This document shows, piece after piece, positions 25,030 to 33,359 of a DNA stretch of 64,000 nucleotides. The position numbers were made by a program, and so were the translations under genes. The notes beneath the pieces were generated by a model. The model was not told the DNA's origin. It worked only from the letters and a program-made list of their open reading frames with translations, and ran no database searches. Positions within the stretch are counted from its first letter, which is position 1. Each line of letters begins with the position of its first letter. Origin of the DNA: Euzebya sp051004735 (GTDB lineage: Bacteria; Actinomycetota; Nitriliruptoria; Euzebyales; Euzebyaceae); contig JBPCKA010000080.1 of assembly GCA_051004735.1 (NCBI GenBank), forward strand, positions 1 to 64,000, read 5' to 3'.

Positions 25030-26979
25030 TCAGTCCAGCGCAATGACCGAGGGGGGGTCGCTCAGCCCCACCAACACCGTCCCGCCTGTGGCCCCCAGGC
25101 TGGACGCGGGCCCACCAACCTCGATCGGGGTCACCTCACCAGCAGCGGTGATCTGGCTGACTTGGCCGCCGACAAGCACATAGGCGGTGCCCTGCTGATC
25201 AACGGTGATCCGCTGGACCCCTGAGATCTGGGCCAGCATCTGGCTGCGCCCATCGCGATCGACTCGGGTCAGCCCGGACTCCTGGGCAACCAATAGGGCT
25301 CCGTCCGGTGCGGCTGCGGCCGCCAAGGCTGGGCTGGTGAGCACTCCGCTTGGGCCGAGGGTGCCCGTCGAGGGGTCGATGGCCTGTACCGACAGATCGC
25401 TGTTGATGACCCAGACCACGGAATCATCGGCGGCCAGCGCAACCGCCGCAGCTGAACCCACCACAGGCTGGACTGCGCCCTGCGCGTCGATGCGGATCAC
25501 CCCTTCAGCAGTCGCCGCCCAGAAGAACCCCCCGCCGTGGACAAGATCGGTGGCCACAATCCCGATGTCGAAGACAGGGTCCAGCAACTGGGTCAGCAGT
25601 CGCACGTCTCCTTCGCTGGTGATGATCCCCACCTGTCCACCACCGACGGCCAATGCCTGCACGCCCGGGATCTGGGCAACCACCGAACGGGTGCCGTCGG
25701 GTAGGTCAAAGCTGGTGACGCCCACCGCAGTGACGGCATAGCGACGGGTGCCGTCCCCGGCGACGGCAAGTGCGGGCTGGTCCAAACCGAAGGGGGTCCC
25801 GGCGGCGTCGGGTTGCACGGCAGGTGCGGGAGTTGCCGGCGGAGGTGCCGGCGGGGGCGCCGGGGCTGGGGGGACCTGAACAAAGTCTGGGGCGGGCGAG
25901 GCCAGCACCGTGGGCGGCGCCTCGGCCGCGTTGTCGGCTGGTGGACGGGCGCGGTCACCGAAATTGGCGACGGTGATGACCGAGACCGCGACGATCGCAA
26001 GCGCCACGGCGCTGACCCGCGTGGCGATCCGTTGCATTCGTTGCGCCCGGGCGCGTTGCTCGGGTGGCGGACGGTCCAGGGTGGCAGCGCTCGGTGCCTG
26101 CCCGCCAGCCTCCGACCGCTTCACGCCGTGTCCCGCGGGAATCAGGTTGGGCAGGGCAACACCCAGGGTGTTAGCGGCCCCGGCCAGCTCTCGTGCCACG
26201 TGGTCCGCCGAGGCCGGACGTTCCTGCGGGGACTTGGCCATCGTGCGCTCGATGACCCGGGCCAACGGCTCGGGCACACCCAGGGGGCGAAGGTCGGGAA
26301 CCGGCTCGCGATAGGCCCGCAGGATCATGGCCGCCGCGGACTCATCGGTCGCGCGGTGGAAAGCCGCGTCGCCGGTCAGCAACGCAAACATGGTGGCGCC
26401 CAACGCATAGATGTCCGAGGCGGCCGATGCCGACCCCCCACCTAGCAACTCCGGGGCGCTGAAGGCCAACGTGCCGGTCGCACCCCGGTTGGATACCGCC
26501 GGGCCAGCCGCCAGTGCAACGCCGAAGTCGCTGACCTTTACCAGCCCGTCCACGCCCACCAACAGGTTGTCGGGTTTCACATCGCGATGCAGCAGCCCGG
26601 CGTTGTGGGCCACCTGCAGCCCGGTGGCCGCTTGGACGCTATGACGGATCACGTCCTCGGGTGCCACAGGGCCACCCGCTCGCAGCCGCGCGCCCAATGA
26701 GCCTTGCGGCAGGTACTCCATGACGATGTAGGCGTGGTCCTCGGCATGACCGGCGTCGATGATGCGCACGATGTTCGGATGCCAGGCCAGGGTGCCCATG
26801 ACCTGGATCTCGGCTTCAAACCGTGACCGGGTGTCGTCATCCAGCAGGCGGTGCAGGACCTTGACGGCCACCGTGAGGCCATCCGAATCCCGCTGGGCCA
26901 GACGGACCGCCCCGAAGCCGCCTCGGCCGATCTCCGCGCCGAGCCGGTACCCGGGAATGACGAGGAGGTCCAGCGACAT
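25030..26979 (-). CDS. Membrane Ser/Thr protein kinase with external beta-propeller sensor
   Basis: PknD-like layout. Kinase domain (about 8-270) with GRGGFGAV, VAVKVL, HRDVKPDN (about 131) and DFGVAL; juxtamembrane region; one membrane helix (about 316-338, SAVALAIVAVSVITVANF). A Pro-rich linker leads to an extracytoplasmic domain of about 250 residues with repeating blade-like segments (RRYAVTAVG, VQALAVGGGQVG, VVWVINSDLSVQAID, GTAYVLVGGQV). In PknD the propeller senses an outside signal. The downstream soluble kinase may act as its partner; that is inference. Confidence 0.9.
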   Translation of the reverse strand: MSLDLLVIPGYRLGAEIGRGGFGAVRLAQRDSDGLTVAVKVLHRLLDDDTRSRFEAEIQVMGTLAWHPNIVRIIDAGHAEDHAYIVMEYLPQGSLGARLRAGGPVAPEDVIRHSVQAATGLQVAHNAGLLHRDVKPDNLLVGVDGLVKVSDFGVALAAGPAVSNRGATGTLAFSAPELLGGGSASAASDIYALGATMFALLTGDAAFHRATDESAAAMILRAYREPVPDLRPLGVPEPLARVIERTMAKSPQERPASADHVARELAGAANTLGVALPNLIPAGHGVKRSEAGGQAPSAATLDRPPPEQRARAQRMQRIATRVSAVALAIVAVSVITVANFGDRARPPADNAAEAPPTVLASPAPDFVQVPPAPAPPPAPPPATPAPAVQPDAAGTPFGLDQPALAVAGDGTRRYAVTAVGVTSFDLPDGTRSVVAQIPGVQALAVGGGQVGIITSEGDVRLLTQLLDPVFDIGIVATDLVHGGGFFWAATAEGVIRIDAQGAVQPVVGSAAAVALAADDSVVWVINSDLSVQAIDPSTGTLGPSGVLTSPALAAAAAPDGALLVAQESGLTRVDRDGRSQMLAQISGVQRITVDQQGTAYVLVGGQVSQITAAGEVTPIEVGGPASSLGATGGTVLVGLSDPPSVIALD

Positions 26980-27111
26980 GATGTCTGGCGCAGACTAGCC
27001 CGGATTGGTGCGGGGCCATCGGGTTTGGACAGTAGAAGTAAGTAAGGGGTCTGATACCGGGTGGACGCGCGAACGTATGCTCCGACCTCCAACCCACTCA
27101 GGAGATCCCGT

Positions 27112-27387
27112 TTGAAGCAACGTATCCCGCTGATACTTGTGCTGGTGTACTGCGTGGTGCTGGTGCTGAGCGCCCTGCCGCTGATCGGTGCCGAGGACGG
27201 GCTGGCCGGGATCTTCCTCATCATCACCACCGCTCCCTGGAGTCTCATCGGGTTCGTGGCCCTTGACGCCCTTGATCCCGAGTTAAGCCAGTCGGGACTT
27301 GGTTATGCGCCCATCCTCGCCGGGGCCATCATCAACGGCGCGATCGCCTACCTGATCGGCCGGCTGGTTCGCCGCATGGTGTCCTAA
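27112..27387 (+). CDS. Small two-to-three-helix membrane protein
   Basis: A short protein of about 91 residues with hydrophobic segments at about 5-23, 28-48 and 66-84. AGGAGA (27100-27105) lies 6 bases before TTG 27112, which is preferred; GTG 27061 in the same frame would add 17 residues. Family not recognised. It is divergent from the membrane kinase gene and followed by the Doc-toxin relic. Confidence 0.6.
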   Translation: MKQRIPLILVLVYCVVLVLSALPLIGAEDGLAGIFLIITTAPWSLIGFVALDALDPELSQSGLGYAPILAGAIINGAIAYLIGRLVRRMVS

Positions 27388-27412
27388 CCCGAGTTGATAC
27401 CGGATCGGCCCG

Positions 27413-27584
27413 GTGCATGACCTAGGCCTGATCGAGGCCGCCCTCGCCCGGCCGCGGTCGGGGCACGTTGGATGACGATGACGCCTTCGCCCTGGTGATG
27501 GCTGCAGCCCAAGGTGGCATCGATGTCGAAGTGATCGCGTCACGGCTCACGGGCGACAGCCCCGGTGAAGTGCCCTTAGGCTGA
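27413..27584 (+). pseudogene. Relic of a Doc (death-on-curing, Fic-fold) toxin gene
   Basis: Frame 1 (27413-27475) reads HDLGLIEAALARPRSG, the conserved opening block of Doc toxins. A second frame (27468-27584) reads DDDAFALVMAAAQGGIDVEVIAS, like the C-terminal helices of the same family. The centre, which should hold the catalytic HPFxxGNKR motif, is missing and the two pieces are out of frame. It is therefore a deletion remnant with no toxin function. Confidence 0.55.
27577..27582 (+). promoter_or_regulatory. Putative -10 box for the aldo/keto reductase
   Basis: TAGGCT lies 8 bases before ATG 27591 with no ribosome site between, matching the leaderless layout. Confidence 0.4.
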
Positions 27585-27590
27585 GCGGCC

Positions 27591-28565
27591 ATGGACTACG
27601 TGCGCCTTGGAACGACCGGGTTGAAAGTGTCGCGCATCTGCCTTGGGATGATGTCCTACGGCGATCCGCAGTGGCGGGACTGGGTGTTGCCCTATGACGA
27701 ATCGGTGCCGTTCGTCCGGGCGGCAGCCGACGCGGGGATCACCTTCTTCGACACTGCCGACATGTACTCCCTGGGCGTCAGCGAGGAGGTCACCGGCCGA
27801 ATGCTGCGTGACACCTTTTCCCGCCGCGAGGAATACGTGCTGGCCACCAAGGTCCGCTTCGCCATGGGTGAGGGGCCAAACGACACGGGGTTGTCACGCG
27901 GACACGTCCTGGACGCGGTCGACGCGTCCCTGCGGCGACTGGGTACCGACCACATCGATCTGTACCAGATCCACCGCTGGGACCCTGATACGCCCATCGA
28001 GGAGACGATGCAGGCCCTGCACGACTGCGTTCGCGCGGGCAAGGTCCGCTATCTGGGGGCGTCCTCGATGCACGTCTGGCAGTTCGCCAAGGCACAACGG
28101 GTGGCCGCACTCAACGGCTGGACCCCATTCGTGTCGATGCAGAACCACTACAACCTGCTGTACCGCGAGGAGGAGCGCGAGATGCTGCCCCAGTGCCTGG
28201 ACGGTGGGGTGGCGGTGTTGCCCTGGTCCCCCTTGGCACGGGGGGTTCTGGCCCGGCCACACCAGAGCCAGGACACCACCCGAGGACAGTCCGATGAGTT
28301 CTCCGCCCACCTCTACGGCGGCCAGCAGGAACCGGCCATCCTTGACGCGGTGGGCCAGGTCGCCGAGGAGCACGGGGTCAGTCGTGCCCAGGTCGCCCTG
28401 GCCTGGCTGCTGCACCAGCCTGCGGTGACGGCTCCGATCATCGGCGCCACCAAGCTGTCACACCTGCAGGATGGGATCGCGGCCGCCGACCTCAAGCTGA
28501 CAACGGCTGAGCTTGATCAGGTGTCATCACCCTATCGACCTCGTCAAGTACTCGGCCACGACTGA
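27591..28565 (+). CDS. Aldo/keto reductase
   Basis: NADPH-dependent TIM-barrel oxidoreductase of 324 residues. The tetrad is visible: Asp in FFDTAD, Tyr in DMYS, Lys in LATKV and His in QIHRW. The cofactor region ITAPIIGATKLSHL near the C-terminus is typical. It resembles the bacterial AKR11/12-like (YhdN/Tas/YajO) group with the extended MMSYGDP loop. Substrate unknown. It converges with glgP, 30 bases separating the stops. Confidence 0.9.
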   Translation: MDYVRLGTTGLKVSRICLGMMSYGDPQWRDWVLPYDESVPFVRAAADAGITFFDTADMYSLGVSEEVTGRMLRDTFSRREEYVLATKVRFAMGEGPNDTGLSRGHVLDAVDASLRRLGTDHIDLYQIHRWDPDTPIEETMQALHDCVRAGKVRYLGASSMHVWQFAKAQRVAALNGWTPFVSMQNHYNLLYREEEREMLPQCLDGGVAVLPWSPLARGVLARPHQSQDTTRGQSDEFSAHLYGGQQEPAILDAVGQVAEEHGVSRAQVALAWLLHQPAVTAPIIGATKLSHLQDGIAAADLKLTTAELDQVSSPYRPRQVLGHD

Positions 28566-28595
28566 CGATCCTCCGGTAGTTCGGGCTGACGGTGG

Positions 28596-31154
28596 TCAGC
28601 CGGCCCAGGTCACAAGGCCCGTGTCAGCCCAGGTGTTCAAGTCCTGGTGGGTCGGCACCACCCGGGCGGTCAGTCCGTACTCGCCGCTGGTGTCAAGGTC
28701 GATCACGCCGTGGTAGCGGCCGTCCTGGCCGCCCTCCAACTGCAGGGTTTGCGGCGAGGCCAGGGTGCCGTCGGCGCTGGTCGGCCCGTGCATGATCTCA
28801 ACCGCCACGTCTTGGGGCGCCACCGAGCCGAGGTCGACCCTGACCACGACCTCCCGCTTATCGCCGATGATGCCGACGCGGTGGTCAAGTTCGACGCCGC
28901 TGATCTGCACCTGCGCCCAGTGGGTCGCCAGGTGCCCACGCCATGCCGCCAACTCCAATGCCCGACGGCCGCCGTCCGCGGTCAGCCGCTGTGCCCGCTG
29001 AGCCAACGGGGTGTACAGCGCCGTGGTGTAGTCCTGGACCATGCGAGTAGCCAGCACCTTGGGTCCAAGCGTGGTCAGGGACGCCCGGACGCGTGACAGC
29101 CATCGGCGCGGAAGCGGTCCGTCGCTACGGTCATAGAACAGGGGCACAATGCCGTTCTCCAGCAGGTCGAACAGGGCGGCGGCATCGGCCAGATCCTGCT
29201 GATGTGGGTCGGGATGCTGGGCCTTACCCCCGATCGCAAACCCGTTTTCGACACTGGTCCCCTCTGCCGGTTGATACATCTCATCCCACCAGCCATCCAA
29301 CACCGATGCATGCAGTCCACCGTTCAGGACCGCCTTCTCACCGCTGGTGCCGCTGGCCTCGTGGGGCCGACGGGGGTTGTTCAGCCACACGTCGCAGCCG
29401 GCCACCATCTCGCGGCCGATGCGCATGTCGTAGTCCTCCAGGAAAATCAGCCTGCCCCGAACCGTGGGATCTTGGGAGAACTTCACGATGTCACGGATCA
29501 GGCCTTTGCCGCCGTCATCCATAGGGTGGGATTTGCCGGCGAAGATGATCTGCAACGGCCGGTCGGTGGAGGTCAGCAGGGCTTTCAACCGCTCGGGCTG
29601 ACTCAGCAGCAGCGTTGCCCGTTTGTAGGTGGCGAAGCGGCGTGCGAAGCCGATGGTCAGGGTGTCGGGATTGAGCAGAGTCTCGATCCAGCCCAGGCTG
29701 CCGACCGCCTCACCGCGACGCAGGGACTGCTCAGCGGCCAACGTCCGAACGGTCGAGACCAGCCGTTCCCGGGCTCGGCCGCGCGCCCGCCAGATCTGGT
29801 CGTCGGTGATGTTGCCGGCCAAGCGCCAGGCCTCGGGGTTGTGTGACCAGTCCGGTGGCAGGACCCGGTCATAGACCGCCGCCATCTCCGGGCCGATCCA
29901 ACTACTGGCATGCACGCCGTTGGTGATCGAGTTGATGGGTACCTCACCGGGTTGCACTCCCGGCCAACAGTCGGCGAACATCTCCCGTGACACCTGGCCA
30001 TGCAGCCTGGACACGCCGTTCGCGCCGGCGGACAGGCGCAATCCCATGACCGCCATGTTGTAGACGCCGGTCCCCTGGTCCCCTGGTTCACGACCGATCT
30101 GCAACACGCGGTCAAGCGAGACCCCCACCTGTTGGGCATACCCCGTGAAGTACCGCTCCATCAGCCCTTTCTCGAACCGGTCGATGCCGGCCGGTACCGG
30201 GGTGTGAGTGGTGAACAGCACCGAGGCCCGGGCTGTCTCCACTGCCTGGTCGAAGTCCAGACCGGTTGCCACCAACCGCAGGATCCGCTCGAACTGCAGG
30301 AAGCCGGCATGTCCCTCGTTGGCGTGGAAGATGACAGGGTCCACGTCAACCGCACCAATGTCACGGGCGGCGTCAAGCGCTCGGACACCACCGATGCCAA
30401 GCAGGATCTCCTGGCGCAGGCGGTGTTCGGCGTCCCCGCCATAGAGCCGGTCGGTGACCGTGCGGTCATGCTCGTGATTGGCGCTGATGTCGGTGTCCAT
30501 CAGCAGCAGGGTTACCCTGCCGACCGCCGCTTTCCAGATCTGGGCCGCAACCGTGCGCCCGTCCAACTCAACCTCGATCAGCACGCGAGTGCCGTCGCGT
30601 TCCAGACGGCTCAGGGGCAGGTCATGCGGGTTCAGATCCGGGTACTGCTCCCGCTGCCAGCCGTCGGCATCAAGCAACTGACGAAAGTAGCCGTGCCGAT
30701 ACAGCAGGCCGATACCAACCAGGGGAAGTCCAAGATCGCTGGCCGCCTTCAGATGGTCGCCCGCCAGGACACCCAGACCGCCCGAGTAGGTCTGCATGAC
30801 CTCGGTGATACCGAACTCCGCGGAAAAATAGGCCACCGCCGGCGGAGAGGGGGTCTGCGCCTGCGCCCACCGCGATCCGGTGACGTAGCGCTTGAGGTCG
30901 GCGTGCACCTCCCCCAACCGGCTCATGAACGCCTTGTCGCTGACCAGTTGTGCCATGCGCGGTCTGCCGAGTCGGCCCAGTAGACGCGTGGGGTTTCCCC
31001 CGACCTCCTGCCACACCTGCTTGTCGGCCCATTGGAACAGTTCACGCGTGTTCGCATCCCAGGCCCACCGGAAGTTGGCCGCCAGGTCGGCCAGGGGATT
31101 CAGCTCAGGGGGCAGGGAGGGGCGGACACGGAAGGATCGAACGGCCTTGACCAA
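28596..31154 (-). CDS. glgP: Alpha-glucan phosphorylase
   Basis: GT35 phosphorylase releasing glucose-1-phosphate from glycogen or maltodextrin ends. It is the 850-residue actinobacterial/archaeal 'alpha-glucan family phosphorylase' type with an N-terminal DUF3417-like segment (LPPELNPLADLAANFRWAWD). Hallmarks include SAEFGI, HANEGHAGFLQFERI, ITNGVHASSWIG and KRATLLLSQPERL; the expected PLP-lysine region is SGTSGEKAVLNGG. TTG start with AGAGGT 7 bases upstream. It is divergent from glgE, so synthesis and breakdown genes share a 144-base promoter region in which I see no clear operator. Confidence 0.92.
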   Translation of the reverse strand: MVKAVRSFRVRPSLPPELNPLADLAANFRWAWDANTRELFQWADKQVWQEVGGNPTRLLGRLGRPRMAQLVSDKAFMSRLGEVHADLKRYVTGSRWAQAQTPSPPAVAYFSAEFGITEVMQTYSGGLGVLAGDHLKAASDLGLPLVGIGLLYRHGYFRQLLDADGWQREQYPDLNPHDLPLSRLERDGTRVLIEVELDGRTVAAQIWKAAVGRVTLLLMDTDISANHEHDRTVTDRLYGGDAEHRLRQEILLGIGGVRALDAARDIGAVDVDPVIFHANEGHAGFLQFERILRLVATGLDFDQAVETARASVLFTTHTPVPAGIDRFEKGLMERYFTGYAQQVGVSLDRVLQIGREPGDQGTGVYNMAVMGLRLSAGANGVSRLHGQVSREMFADCWPGVQPGEVPINSITNGVHASSWIGPEMAAVYDRVLPPDWSHNPEAWRLAGNITDDQIWRARGRARERLVSTVRTLAAEQSLRRGEAVGSLGWIETLLNPDTLTIGFARRFATYKRATLLLSQPERLKALLTSTDRPLQIIFAGKSHPMDDGGKGLIRDIVKFSQDPTVRGRLIFLEDYDMRIGREMVAGCDVWLNNPRRPHEASGTSGEKAVLNGGLHASVLDGWWDEMYQPAEGTSVENGFAIGGKAQHPDPHQQDLADAAALFDLLENGIVPLFYDRSDGPLPRRWLSRVRASLTTLGPKVLATRMVQDYTTALYTPLAQRAQRLTADGGRRALELAAWRGHLATHWAQVQISGVELDHRVGIIGDKREVVVRVDLGSVAPQDVAVEIMHGPTSADGTLASPQTLQLEGGQDGRYHGVIDLDTSGEYGLTARVVPTHQDLNTWADTGLVTWAG

Positions 31155-31298
31155 CGGAATGACCTCTCAGGCGACTGGTGAACACGCTCACGACAGAACC
31201 TGGCAGGGTACCCATGGTGGCCGTTCGCCGGCAGCGAGTCGCAGATGTTGGGTAAGGCTATGCACCAGGTCGCCAGATCCTCTACACCTGAGGGACAC

Positions 31299-33311
31299 GT
31301 GAAGAACCGCATCCAGATCACACTCGTCACGCCGGTCATCGACGCCGGCAGGTACGCGGCGAAAGCGTGCGTGGGCGACCGTCGGACGATCACGGCCGTC
31401 ATCTTCCGGGAGGGTCACGACAAGGTCGCCGCCGCGGTGCGCTACCGGCACGAAGATGCACCACAGTGGGACCAGGTCACCATGACCCCCGGTGAGCAGG
31501 ACCGTTTCAGCGCGGAGATAGCGGTGGACCAGCCGGGCCCGTGGGTATTTGAGATCATGGGCTGGACCGATCACTACGCCACCTGGCTGGACGGTCTGGT
31601 CAAGAAGCACCGGGCAGGGGTGGCCGACCTCAGCTTGGAGTTCGAGGAGGGTGCCCTGCTGTTGGGTGGCCATGCCGCCCCCGGCGGCGTGCCCGCGCCT
31701 GTACCCGGCGTCCTCAAGCAGACCGCCGCGGTATTGCGTGATACCGGTCTGCCGGCACACCAGCGTGTCGATGCCGCCCGGCAGCCTGAAGTCCTTGCCG
31801 CCGTGGCAGCTCATCCTGACCATCGCGACCCCACCACCTCGCCGACCTTTCCGCTGTGGGTTGATCGGCGTCGCGCGGGGTTCAGCGCCTGGTATGAGCT
31901 GTTCCCCCGCTCAATCGGTGCTGATGACACGCGCAGCGGCACGTTCAAGACCGCCGCAGCCCGGCTACCCGAGGTCGCCGCGATGGGCTTTGACGTCCTG
32001 TACCTGCCTCCGATCCATCCGATTGGTCAAAGTCATCGCAAGGGCCCCAACAACACCCTCGCCCCCGGCTCGCACGATCCCGGTGTCCCCTGGGCCATCG
32101 GATCAGCTGAGGGCGGCCACAAGTCGGTCCATCCGGACCTGGGCACCTTGGAGGACTTCGACGATTTCGTTGCCGCTGCAGCCGAGGAGGGGTTGGAGGT
32201 GGCCCTTGACTTCGCCATCCAGTGCTCGCCCGACCATCCCTGGGTCACCGACCACCCCGAGTGGTTTCGCCATCGGGCCGACGGCACCATCGCCTACGCC
32301 GAGAACCCGCCGAAGAAGTACCAGGACATCTACCCGATTGATTTCGACACCTCAGACATCCAGGGGTTGTGCGACGAGTTGAAATCGGTACTGGAGTTCT
32401 GGATCGCCCACGGCGTCCGCATCTTCCGAGTCGACAACCCCCACACCAAGGCCCTGCCGTTCTGGGAATGGGTCATCCAGCAGATCCACGCCGACCATCC
32501 CGAGGTGCTGTTCCTGGCCGAGGCCTTCACCCGACCCCAGATGATGCATCAACTGGCCAAACTGGGGTTCACCCAGTCCTACACCTACTTCACCTGGCGC
32601 AACACCAAGCAGGAGTTGACCGAGTACCTGACCGAGTTGGCCCACACCCCCCTGGCCGATTTCTTCCGCCCCAACTTCTGGCCCAACACACCAGACATCC
32701 TTCACGAGTATCTGCAGTCGGGCGCTCCGGCTGCCTTCAAGGTTCGCTTGGCCTTGGCCGCGTTGCTGAGTCCCAACTACGGCGTCTACTCCGGCTACGA
32801 ACTGTTGGAACATGTCCCTGTGCGTCCGGGAAGCGAGGAATACCTGGACAGCGAGAAGTACGCCTATCGGCCCAGGGACTTCCAGGCAGCCCATTCCATC
32901 GCGCCGTTCATCACCCGCATCAACCAGATCCGCCGTTCCTACCGCGAGCATCTGGGCGAACTGACCAACATCTGGTTCCACCAGATCAGCAACGATCAAC
33001 TGCTCGCCTTCTCAAAGACCACCGTGGCAGGGCCCGATGGTCATGTCGGACCTGGCAGGCGCACCCCGGAGGGGCCGGCACCAGACGGGGCACTGCTGAT
33101 CGTGGCCAACCTGGATCCCCACGGCACCCAGGAGGGATGGACCTGGCTTGATGAATGGCAACTCGGCCTGGAAGATCTACCAGACGGTTATGACGCCCAT
33201 GACCTGCTCAGCGGCGACACGTGGACCTGGCAGGGTCCCTCGAATTGGATCAGGCTGGATCCGCACACCGGCGACCCACTCCACATCCTGCACCTGCGTC
33301 CGCGGCGCTGA
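31299..33311 (+). CDS. glgE: Alpha-1,4-glucan:maltose-1-phosphate maltosyltransferase
   Basis: GH13_3 enzyme adding maltose from maltose-1-phosphate to linear alpha-glucan. The N-terminal domain opens TLVTPVIDAGRYAAKACVGD, then comes the catalytic barrel. The nucleophile is Asp379 in IFRVDNPHTK and the acid/base Glu408 in FLAEAFTRP. YDVLYLPPIHPIG-like and QSYTYFTWRN segments are diagnostic of GlgE. Length of about 670 is normal. GTG 31299 is preferred, giving the usual start with GAGGGA upstream; ATG 31245 is the longer alternative. treS and maltokinase-glgB follow on the same strand, giving the full TreS-Mak-GlgE-GlgB pathway. Confidence 0.94.
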   Translation: MKNRIQITLVTPVIDAGRYAAKACVGDRRTITAVIFREGHDKVAAAVRYRHEDAPQWDQVTMTPGEQDRFSAEIAVDQPGPWVFEIMGWTDHYATWLDGLVKKHRAGVADLSLEFEEGALLLGGHAAPGGVPAPVPGVLKQTAAVLRDTGLPAHQRVDAARQPEVLAAVAAHPDHRDPTTSPTFPLWVDRRRAGFSAWYELFPRSIGADDTRSGTFKTAAARLPEVAAMGFDVLYLPPIHPIGQSHRKGPNNTLAPGSHDPGVPWAIGSAEGGHKSVHPDLGTLEDFDDFVAAAAEEGLEVALDFAIQCSPDHPWVTDHPEWFRHRADGTIAYAENPPKKYQDIYPIDFDTSDIQGLCDELKSVLEFWIAHGVRIFRVDNPHTKALPFWEWVIQQIHADHPEVLFLAEAFTRPQMMHQLAKLGFTQSYTYFTWRNTKQELTEYLTELAHTPLADFFRPNFWPNTPDILHEYLQSGAPAAFKVRLALAALLSPNYGVYSGYELLEHVPVRPGSEEYLDSEKYAYRPRDFQAAHSIAPFITRINQIRRSYREHLGELTNIWFHQISNDQLLAFSKTTVAGPDGHVGPGRRTPEGPAPDGALLIVANLDPHGTQEGWTWLDEWQLGLEDLPDGYDAHDLLSGDTWTWQGPSNWIRLDPHTGDPLHILHLRPRR

Positions 33312-33359
33312 CCGATCTGGCCACACAACGCCTCTCCTCCGACTGGAACCCCTCAACCC

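Noticed and set aside
30531..30550. Further AGATCT-containing palindromes such as CCAGATCTGG inside glgP and other genes
   Set aside because: They fall in codons of ordinary conserved residues, lack the 39-bp partner and the shared interior, so they are not copies of the intergenic repeat.
30000..30983. A 327-codon plus-strand open frame opposite glgP
   Set aside because: No recognisable motif, and glgP on the other strand is certain.
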